From positions 682,001 to 746,000 of the forward strand of contig NZ_JACXZA010000002.1 of the NCBI RefSeq assembly GCF_014779765.1: a stretch of DNA of 64,000 nt, written 5' to 3'. This stretch comes from Paenibacillus terricola (GTDB lineage: Bacteria > Bacillota > Bacilli > Paenibacillales > Paenibacillaceae). This document shows positions 24,568-31,080 of the stretch, one piece after another. The notes beneath the pieces are model-generated. The model saw nothing but the letters and a program-made list of their open reading frames with translations, ran no database searches and was not told the DNA's origin. Within the stretch, counting starts at the first letter, position 1, and each line of letters begins with the position of its first letter. The position numbers and the translations under genes are program-made.

Positions 24568-25350
24568 TTATTGTTCTCCGATTGTGATGAGGTGTCCAGC
24601 TGGTTGGTAATGATCCTGCATGTATTTTTTCTGAATTTCATTAAACAGCTTGTTATTTTCTACGGTATTCGTAAAGGCATCGTAGATGGTAAAGAAATAG
24701 TATGAGGGGAAATACAATAACCATTGTTTATCGAGTACCGATGTGGAGGTGGCTATATCCCCTAAAATTAAATCATGTAATGCTAAGATAAGATTGGAGT
24801 GCCATATGATTAACAGCGTACTTGTTAATATAAATGTGGCTAAAACAATACGATGTAAGTACAGTTGGCCAAGGCTAGGGATTCCCATGGACCATATAAC
24901 GGCTATCCATGGACTGCGCTTATCGAGGTAATTAATCTCTAATGCTCCGATGCTAAACTCATTAAAGCGCCCTTTTTCCCTTTGTGCCAGAAGATAAATC
25001 TTGTTCAGATCTACAGCAGTGCGATAACTGTCGTATATGGCGAACAAGTAAACAGGGATATAAAGAGACATAAACCGAGGATCCAACACATCTCGGGCTG
25101 CTTGGAATTGACCGTTAAAGGTATGGATGATGGCTAAGTTCAGATGGATCTTCTGATTGATAAACATCTCCCATAAAATCAGCGCATATCCACGCAAGTA
25201 TTTGTTTAAAAGCAAATGGCCAAAACCGGGAAATGCCATGGACCAGCAGGCTATTGTAAATGGATTGCGCTTGTGCAGCTGCGTTGTTCCCAAAATGCTG
25301 ACATGCGCTATGTAGCGTCTGTTTCGGAATTTGTTTCGGAAATTGTCCAT
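24568..25350 (-). CDS. Hypothetical polytopic membrane protein with internal duplication
   Basis: A 260-residue protein with two similar halves. Each has a helix beginning (I/A)xxSMxxPxxGxLxLxxxxxG/A (SMAFPGFGHLLLNKYLRG and SMGIPSLGQLYLHR), and each has an FAIYDSYRTAVDLNK / FTIYDAFTNTVENNK segment. This is reminiscent of TM2-like small-membrane-protein repeats. Function unknown. Middle gene of the operon. Confidence 0.7.
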   Translation of the reverse strand: MDNFRNKFRNRRYIAHVSILGTTQLHKRNPFTIACWSMAFPGFGHLLLNKYLRGYALILWEMFINQKIHLNLAIIHTFNGQFQAARDVLDPRFMSLYIPVYLFAIYDSYRTAVDLNKIYLLAQREKGRFNEFSIGALEINYLDKRSPWIAVIWSMGIPSLGQLYLHRIVLATFILTSTLLIIWHSNLILALHDLILGDIATSTSVLDKQWLLYFPSYYFFTIYDAFTNTVENNKLFNEIQKKYMQDHYQPAGHLITIGEQ

Positions 25351-25376
25351 GTGCGAATCCTCCTTTCGACCGTCGG

Positions 25377-25943
25377 TTATATACGTGCAGCTGCTTGTTT
25401 GCTTCTGCGAATGATGATTTCAACTATCCATTTAACCAACATTGCTTTTGCGATATACAACGGAAATGAATAGATATACTTCCAATTATCCAGGTCATAA
25501 ATATGCAGCCAGACGAGGAGCGGTTCAGCAATAAAGGAAAACACCAGCGACATGATTACATTCGCAATGACAAAGGATCTCCAGCTTCTAAAGTATTGAT
25601 AAACCAACATGTGGCATACAGGCAATACGGCAAAATCGACGGGGTGCAGGCGTGGAGCTAATCGAATGAGTTGATAAGGGTAGGACCATAATCCAAGTTC
25701 ACCACCCGTGTCATCCAGAAGTACAACGATAATGGAGATGATCGACCCGTAAAGCAATATCTCCCTTAATCTCGATTTGTCAACGAGTTTGGCCCATATA
25801 ATCCAAGGTACAATTGCAAGCACTAATAACAACCACCATTGATACTTGAATAAATCGTGCTCATAAAAATAATGCTTCCTCATTTCTGAGAGTTGATGGT
25901 CAACTTTCTTGATCTCTTCGAATGTAGTGGTTGGGACTGACAA
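25377..25943 (-). CDS. CBO0543-type membrane protein
   Basis: A 188-residue protein with about five membrane helices. It fits the CBO0543 pattern: YQWWLLLVLAIVPWIIWAKLVD near the start, LREILLYGSIISIIVVLLDDTGGELGLWSYPYQLI, and the PVCHMLVYQYFRSWRSF loop. Function is unknown; such proteins are frequent in spore formers. The TTG start at 25943 has AAGGAG ten bases upstream. First gene of the three-gene operon, 26 bases before the next. Confidence 0.75.
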   Translation of the reverse strand: MSVPTTTFEEIKKVDHQLSEMRKHYFYEHDLFKYQWWLLLVLAIVPWIIWAKLVDKSRLREILLYGSIISIIVVLLDDTGGELGLWSYPYQLIRLAPRLHPVDFAVLPVCHMLVYQYFRSWRSFVIANVIMSLVFSFIAEPLLVWLHIYDLDNWKYIYSFPLYIAKAMLVKWIVEIIIRRSKQAAARI

Positions 25944-26044
25944 GTTGATACAACTCCTTCCATGAATCGTCTCTACTAAAATATTTCCTCGGATGCCACG
26001 GATTATTTACGAAATTTGTATTTATTTCTGAGCGGGACAAAACA

Positions 26045-26073
26045 AAAAAGCACTCTCCGATTACGAAAGTGCT
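26045..26073 (-). terminator. Terminator of the PadR/ABC operon
   Basis: Stem AGCACTTTC / GAGAGTGCT (one mismatch) followed on the minus strand by TTTTTTG; located 75 bases after the permease stop. Confidence 0.75.
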
Positions 26074-26148
26074 CGTCAGGAATATGGCTCATTATTAAGT
26101 CCTTCTATAATGCTGCGTATCGCTTAAATTGTGATGTCCCCCTACTCT

Positions 26149-26916
26149 CTACACCCTCTTCTGATGTGCCCTCATCGCCAAGAAGTATGCAACAACCATA
26201 ATTCCTACGCACCACGCAAGTGCGGTCCAAATGTTGTTATTGAGCGGCTGTCCTGAGAGCAATGCGCGAATCGATTCTACAATTGAGGTTACGGGCTGGT
26301 TCTCGGCAAATATACGAACGGCGGTTGGCATTGAATCGGTTGGAACAAATGCGGAACTGATGAAAGGAAGGAAAATTAGCGGGTAGGAGAAAGCACTTGC
26401 GCCATCGACTGTTCGGGCGGATAGTCCAGCGATTGCAGCGACCCATGTTAAGGCTAGCGTAAACAATGCGAGTATGCCAGCGACTGCAAGCCATGGCAAT
26501 ATGCCTGCGGTTGAACGAAACCCCATAATTAAAGCTACAAGTATGATGACAACCATAGAGATGGCATTGGAGACAAGCGAAGTAAGCACATGCCCCCATA
26601 GTAAGGCGGAGCGAGAAATCGGCATTGTGTAAAATCGTTCGAAAATGCCCCGCTGCACGTCGGTGAACAAACGAAAAGCGGTATAAGAAATTCCACTGGC
26701 GATTGCCATCAGCAGAATGCCGGGGAGCAGGTAATTCACGTAGTTATCCGTTCCCGATTGAATCGCGCCTCCGAGTACGTAGACGAACAGCAGCATCATT
26801 GCGATTGGCATAATGGTTACCGTAATGATGGTATCCATGCTGCGAGCAATATGGCGCATAGAACGTCCAAGCATCACGCTAATATCGACGAAGAAGTGTT
26901 TCTTAGTCGCTTCCAT
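26149..26916 (-). CDS. ABC-2 type transporter permease (DrrB-like)
   Basis: A 255-residue permease with six predicted helices. It shows the DrrB-type pattern MDTIITVTIMPIAMMLLFVYVLGGAI, then YVNYLLPGILLMAIASGISYTAFRLFTDVQRGIFERFYTMPISRSALLWG and NPVTSI-like ENQPVTSIVESIRALLSG near the C-terminus. Start ATG 26916 follows the ATPase stop by one base with GGAGGCGAT upstream, so the pair is translationally coupled. Probable exporter of a hydrophobic compound. Confidence 0.9.
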   Translation of the reverse strand: MEATKKHFFVDISVMLGRSMRHIARSMDTIITVTIMPIAMMLLFVYVLGGAIQSGTDNYVNYLLPGILLMAIASGISYTAFRLFTDVQRGIFERFYTMPISRSALLWGHVLTSLVSNAISMVVIILVALIMGFRSTAGILPWLAVAGILALFTLALTWVAAIAGLSARTVDGASAFSYPLIFLPFISSAFVPTDSMPTAVRIFAENQPVTSIVESIRALLSGQPLNNNIWTALAWCVGIMVVAYFLAMRAHQKRV

Positions 26917-26917
26917 A

Positions 26918-27688
26918 TTACATCGCCTCCTTGTTACCAATAATGGCGAGGAAGATCTCCTCTAATGTCGGTTGTTTCTCTACATACTCTACCTTTGCAG
27001 TAGGGAACATTTTCTTCAATTCCGTAAGCGTGCCGTTGGCGATAATTTTACCTTCATGCAGAATTGCAATTCGATCGGCGAGCTGTTCAGCCTCTTCGAG
27101 ATATTGTGTCGTTAATAACACGGTCATTCCCGTGTCGGCAAGCTCCTTGACGACCTTCCAGACTTCTATTCGTGCTTCTGGGTCCAATCCGGTTGTCGGC
27201 TCATCGAGGAATAGGATCTGTGGTTTACCTACGATGCTAAGGGCAATGTCCAGCCTGCGCCGCATTCCTCCTGAGTAAGTAGACACTCTGCGGTCTGCAG
27301 CATCCGTCAAGCCGAATCGCTGCAGCATATCGTCCGCCACTTGACGCGGATTCGGGAGATATCTTAGCTTGGCGATCATGATCAGATTCTCTCGACCTGT
27401 CAGAATTTCATCGACAGCGGCGAATTGTCCCGTCAGACTGATCGCCTGACGCACATGATCCGATTGTGAAGCAACATCGAAGCCGTTGATAGCCGCGGAA
27501 CCTCCGTCTGGCTTGAGCAGCGTGGTCAGAATTTTGACCAGCGTTGTTTTGCCGGCGCCGTTGGATCCGAGAAGAGCGAATATACTGCCCTTCTCCACAT
27601 CGAGATCCACGCCCTTAAGCACTTGAAGCTGCTTATAGGATTTGTGAAGTCCTCGTACCTGTATGGTTTTGTTATGCGCGGGTTGCAT
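26918..27688 (-). CDS. ABC transporter ATP-binding protein (DrrA-like)
   Basis: A 256-residue ATPase with Walker A GSNGAGKTT, Q-loop SLTGQFAAVDE, signature YSGGMRRRLD, Walker B ILFLDEPTTGLD and switch region TTQYLEEAEQLADRI. The TGQFAAVDE sequence and the single-domain length match the daunorubicin-resistance (DrrA) subfamily. It works with the adjacent permease. ATG 27688 has GGGAGGG upstream; 21 bases separate it from the pentapeptide gene. Confidence 0.93.
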   Translation of the reverse strand: MQPAHNKTIQVRGLHKSYKQLQVLKGVDLDVEKGSIFALLGSNGAGKTTLVKILTTLLKPDGGSAAINGFDVASQSDHVRQAISLTGQFAAVDEILTGRENLIMIAKLRYLPNPRQVADDMLQRFGLTDAADRRVSTYSGGMRRRLDIALSIVGKPQILFLDEPTTGLDPEARIEVWKVVKELADTGMTVLLTTQYLEEAEQLADRIAILHEGKIIANGTLTELKKMFPTAKVEYVEKQPTLEEIFLAIIGNKEAM

Positions 27689-27709
27689 CAGAATCCCTCC
27701 CTCTGTGAT

Positions 27710-28579
27710 TTAAACCACTGTGACTTTAGACAAGTCGGCGACCCACATGCCCTTCAGCGCGGAATAAGTCAACTTATCCATAGTTGCGCCATCAAAGCAG
27801 ACGGTTTTGAAGTCTTTGTAAGATCTGTTTGTCAGAGAAAACGGAAGTCGGAATGACACGTTCTTGAGCGTCGCTCCTCTGAAGGAAACGTTGTTCAGCG
27901 CCGACTTGTCGAACACAACGCCGTTAAAGATCATTCCGTCCAGAGCCATTCCTCTCAGGTCACAATAGTTGAAGTTCACGCCGCTGAAGAAACAGTTATC
28001 AAATACGGTTTTTCTCAGATCGGTCTTGGTTATCGTAACATCAGTCAGTTTTACGTCTTTGAATTGCGCGCCATCCAGCCCGGACGTGTTAAAGTGGGTG
28101 CGAACAAGAATCGTTCGATTGAAGCGGGCATTCGTAAGGGTACTGATGGATAGATTGCAGTCGGTTAGATTTGCGCCTTCAAAGTTAGCATCCGTTGCAT
28201 CGCTTGTCGCAAACGTGCTGCCGGTCAAGTCTGCATTGGTAAAATCTGCTCCACGCAGCGCACTCGCTTTGAATTTGCCGTTGTGCAAAGAAACGCCTGC
28301 GAAGTCGCTTTCTTGCAGATCCTTTGCTTTGAGGTTGATCTTCACTTGCCGTTCCAGCGAACGGGAAAGGTTAGCAACCTCCAGAATCGTTTGCTCGATG
28401 TCGCCGATGCTTTCAACCGTCATCTTAAACGCCGTTTCTTCGTCTTTCCCCTCAGCTACGAGTTCATGGTACCGTTCCTGCAAATCGGCGTGCAGATCCG
28501 CTTTTAATTCGGTGACGCTCTTCACGCCATCGTATGGCATAAACACACTGTTCAGATAATCCGTCAATTTCTTATTCAT
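27710..28579 (-). CDS. HAAS-domain/pentapeptide-repeat fusion protein
   Basis: A 289-residue cytosolic protein. Residues 1-~75 (LTDYLNSVFMPYDGVKSVTELKADLHADLQERYHELVAEGKDEETAF...SIGDI) match the helical HAAS/DUF1700-type signalling domain usually paired with PadR regulators. Residues ~95-275 are pentapeptide repeats (ALRGADFTNADLTGSTF, ANFEGANLTDCNLS, CDLRGMALDGMIF), which form a right-handed quadrilateral helix. ATG 28579 has GAGGAG nine bases upstream. Located 13 bases after padR and upstream of an ABC exporter. Possible sensor or protection protein; the activity is not known. Confidence 0.85.
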   Translation of the reverse strand: MNKKLTDYLNSVFMPYDGVKSVTELKADLHADLQERYHELVAEGKDEETAFKMTVESIGDIEQTILEVANLSRSLERQVKINLKAKDLQESDFAGVSLHNGKFKASALRGADFTNADLTGSTFATSDATDANFEGANLTDCNLSISTLTNARFNRTILVRTHFNTSGLDGAQFKDVKLTDVTITKTDLRKTVFDNCFFSGVNFNYCDLRGMALDGMIFNGVVFDKSALNNVSFRGATLKNVSFRLPFSLTNRSYKDFKTVCFDGATMDKLTYSALKGMWVADLSKVTVV

Positions 28580-28592
28580 AACTTTCATCTCC

Positions 28593-28922
28593 TCATAATA
28601 AGTTTTCGAGTACGCGCTTCGCATACTCCCAATTGCTTTTGTTGCGGTCGTAAGTGTCCTTGCCCTTTTCTGTAATTCTAAAGTACTTGCGTCGTCCGCC
28701 CTGTGATTCGTCGCCCCAATACCACTCGATGTCGCCGTCTGCTTCAAGCCTTCGGAAGCTGGAGTACATCGTCGCTTCCTTCAGCTCATACTCGCCGTCC
28801 GAACGGTCGGCAATCAGCTTGACGATCTCGTACCCGTAACGATCGGCTTCTGACAAGAGCCTTAATATCATCGTATCTGTATGTCCGCGCAGCAGGTCGG
28901 ATGTGATTTTGTTCTCGCTCAT
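28593..28922 (-). CDS. PadR-family transcriptional regulator
   Basis: A 109-residue winged-helix regulator. It starts LLRGHTDTMILRLLSEADRYGYEIVKLI and has EATMYSSFRRLEADGDIEWYW, the wing GGRRKYFRITEKG and a short C-terminal dimerisation helix. First gene of a four-gene operon; it most likely represses its own promoter and is released by a ligand of the exporter. Confidence 0.92.
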   Translation of the reverse strand: MSENKITSDLLRGHTDTMILRLLSEADRYGYEIVKLIADRSDGEYELKEATMYSSFRRLEADGDIEWYWGDESQGGRRKYFRITEKGKDTYDRNKSNWEYAKRVLENLL

Positions 28923-29023
28923 ACCATCACCTCCACAATTGCATCATAAATCACATTACTGTGACAGTCAAGGTACTTCTGCGAACATAATACTCTGATG
29001 ATGATAAAGTGTGCATACAAAAT

Positions 29024-29052
29024 GAAAACCCCGCGCAGAGCGCGGGGTTTTC
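29024..29052 (-). terminator. Terminator left behind the adh remnant
   Basis: Perfect 13-bp stem GAAAACCCCGCGC / GCGCGGGGTTTTC with loop AGA; it is the former adh terminator. Confidence 0.93.
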
Positions 29053-29070
29053 AAGTTAGTCTATGGTTGT

Positions 29071-29301
29071 CTATTCTTTGTCCATCGTGCTGATTTCGAT
29101 TACGAAACGATACCGAACATCTGAAGCTAACACGCGATCCCATGCTTCATCGATCTGATCGGCAGCAATAACTTCTATCTCAGGAGCAATGCGGTGTTCT
29201 GCGCAGAAGTCAAGCATCTCCTGCGTTTCGCGAATCCTTCCGATCGTCGATCCTGCAAACGAGCGGCGATTAAGAATCAGAGGAAATACGTTAATCGACA
29301 T
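29071..29301 (-). pseudogene. C-terminal fragment of a zinc-type alcohol dehydrogenase
   Basis: 76 codons matching the last part of YahK/AdhA-type NAD(P)-dependent alcohol dehydrogenases: [33 protein letters not shown], then [20 protein letters not shown]. The normal protein is about 350 residues, so the catalytic domain and most of the Rossmann fold are gone. Its own terminator remains. The break is at about 29295-29305, immediately followed by an N-terminally truncated tetR on the other strand. Confidence 0.8.
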
Positions 29302-29574
29302 CGGTTCAATTATTTGTTCTTCTCTACCATGTTGGCAAGCAAAGAGGCGCCCTCTTCATTTCGTAATCGGCTCCTCAGCTCTTTCATGGATGGTTTTAGA
29401 GGTGAAATTGATAGAGAAAGCGGTAAAAATAGTGGGCTAATCGACGAGATCATGCTTCAATATGCCGGTACTGCCTATGTAGGTATCATTGAATGGTGGA
29501 TCAAGAATGGAATGCCCCATTCTCCTCAAGTGATGGCCAAACAAGTTGGTACTTTATTGGGCAGAAGTCTATAA
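29302..29574 (+). pseudogene. C-terminal fragment of a TetR-family regulator
   Basis: About 90 codons (29305-29574) read [20 protein letters not shown], then IMLQYAGTAYVGIIEWWIKNGMPHSPQVMAKQVGTLL. This is the ligand-binding C-terminal pattern of DhaS-like TetR proteins (TetR_C_8 type). The N-terminal helix-turn-helix is absent; the frame upstream belongs to the antisense of the adh remnant. It must have been the divergent partner of adh before a deletion joined them. Confidence 0.7.
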
Positions 29575-29713
29575 CATCGGCGAACGCTGCGTTTCCGACA
29601 ACGTCCCATATATTCAATGAAAAAGCCTTCTAGATCTAAGATCGCCAATGTATAGATAACATATGCCCCTTTTTAACTGGATGGCCTGAATATTGTGGTA
29701 AAGGGTGATCAGA

Positions 29714-30886
29714 TTGAGCAATAAATTTCAAGGATTGAATTCAAAGCTGATCCACACCGGGGAACGACCTGACCCTACTACGGGAGCGGTGGTTCCGCCT
29801 ATTTATCAAACAACGACGTTTGCCTTTCCGTCTAATGAGAGCACGCTTGATCTAATGGAGGGTAGATCGAGCGGTCATATCTATACTCGGTTTGGCAATC
29901 CCAACTTTGGAATAGCAGAAGCCAAAATCGCTCAAATAGAAGGCTCTGAAGCAGCTCTTCTGCTTGCGTCTGGTATGGCAGCGATCTCTACTGCAATATT
30001 AACTTGTGCAAGGGCTGGCGAGCACATCATTAGCCATGCTGACATTTATGGAGGCAGCTTTGGACTGCTGCACTCTCTATTCCCTAACTTCGGAATTGAA
30101 ACGAGCTTTGTCGATTTTACCAGCATTGACGCTATTAAAGAAGCCATCCGTCCTAATACCAAGATCATATTGTTAGAATCGCCAAGTAACCCAACGCTGC
30201 GGATCTATGATATTCGCCAATTGGCGAATCTGGCTCATGAACACAATATTCAATTGATCGTTGATAATACGTTTTCGGTTTTGAATCAGAAGCCTCTGGA
30301 ACTTGGAGCTGATATTGTTGTTCATAGCTGTACCAAATATATGAATGGTCATAGTGATGTCATGGCTGGGGCCATTGTAGGAACGCAAGCATTCATTAAG
30401 GAGTGCTCAGATGTTTACCGTAAGTTGGGCGGCAACCTCAACGGTTTCGATGCATGGCTGCTTATTCGGGGAATGAAAACGTTAGGTTTACGTATGCAGC
30501 GTCATAATGAGAATGCACTACGCGTCGCGGAGTACCTGCATAAGCATCCGAGAATTGAGAGCGTGCATTACCCAGGTTTGCCAAGTCATCCTCAACATAA
30601 GTTAGCGGCTGATCAAATGACGGGCTTCGGCGGGGTGCTGAGCGTGGAATTACAAGGTGGTCAACAGGAGGTTAATCAGTTCCTCAATCGCGTCGAATTG
30701 TTTACTCGCGCGGTTAGCTTAGGTTCTGTTGAATCGTTGATTACCCAACCTGTTGCGGCCGTGCACCACAGCGTTCCAGAATTCTATCGAACCATTGGCG
30801 GGATCAAGCCTAATCTAATCCGACTATCGATCGGAATCGAAGATAGCGCAGACATTATTGCCGATCTTGAACAAGCTTTAAACTAG
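29714..30886 (+). CDS. Trans-sulfuration PLP enzyme (methionine gamma-lyase / cystathionine gamma-synthase family)
   Basis: A 390-residue Cys/Met-metabolism PLP enzyme. It has TTTFAFPSNE near the start, YTRFGNPN, SGMAAISTAIL, VDNTFSVLNQKPLELGADIVVHSCTKYMNGHSDVMAG (Lys of CTKY binds PLP) and SLGSVESLI near the end. The family covers methionine gamma-lyase, cystathionine gamma-synthase and gamma-lyase; the specificity cannot be decided by eye. TTG 29714 has AAAGGG eight bases upstream; GTG 29705 overlaps that site. It ends at a clear terminator. Confidence 0.88.
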   Translation: MSNKFQGLNSKLIHTGERPDPTTGAVVPPIYQTTTFAFPSNESTLDLMEGRSSGHIYTRFGNPNFGIAEAKIAQIEGSEAALLLASGMAAISTAILTCARAGEHIISHADIYGGSFGLLHSLFPNFGIETSFVDFTSIDAIKEAIRPNTKIILLESPSNPTLRIYDIRQLANLAHEHNIQLIVDNTFSVLNQKPLELGADIVVHSCTKYMNGHSDVMAGAIVGTQAFIKECSDVYRKLGGNLNGFDAWLLIRGMKTLGLRMQRHNENALRVAEYLHKHPRIESVHYPGLPSHPQHKLAADQMTGFGGVLSVELQGGQQEVNQFLNRVELFTRAVSLGSVESLITQPVAAVHHSVPEFYRTIGGIKPNLIRLSIGIEDSADIIADLEQALN

Positions 30887-30906
30887 TTGTGCAAAAACCG
30901 TCCAGG

Positions 30907-30935
30907 GAGCTCTTTTCTCATAAGAGCTCTTTTTT
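30907..30935 (+). terminator. Terminator after the PLP enzyme gene
   Basis: Perfect 8-bp stem GAGCTCTT / AAGAGCTC with a 7-base loop and six T, 20 bases after the stop. Confidence 0.92.
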
Positions 30936-31039
30936 CGTATGTAATAATCTATTTTATCGTTATAACTAGTACCTAAATTACCATTGTAAAGTCATAAAAA
31001 TGCCTATCTCCATAACGCATTTCACGATATGTTCATCTA

Positions 31040-31053
31040 GTAAAGCGGTTACA
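31040..31053 (+). promoter_or_regulatory. cre-like (CcpA) site upstream of the mannanase
   Basis: GTAAAGCGGTTACA has the CG core and flanks of a catabolite-responsive element, with two mismatches to TGWNANCGNTNWCA. It lies 27 bases before the start codon, a plausible roadblock position. Confidence 0.35.
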
Positions 31054-31080
31054 TATTCCATTAAGAAAGGAATTGTGGTA

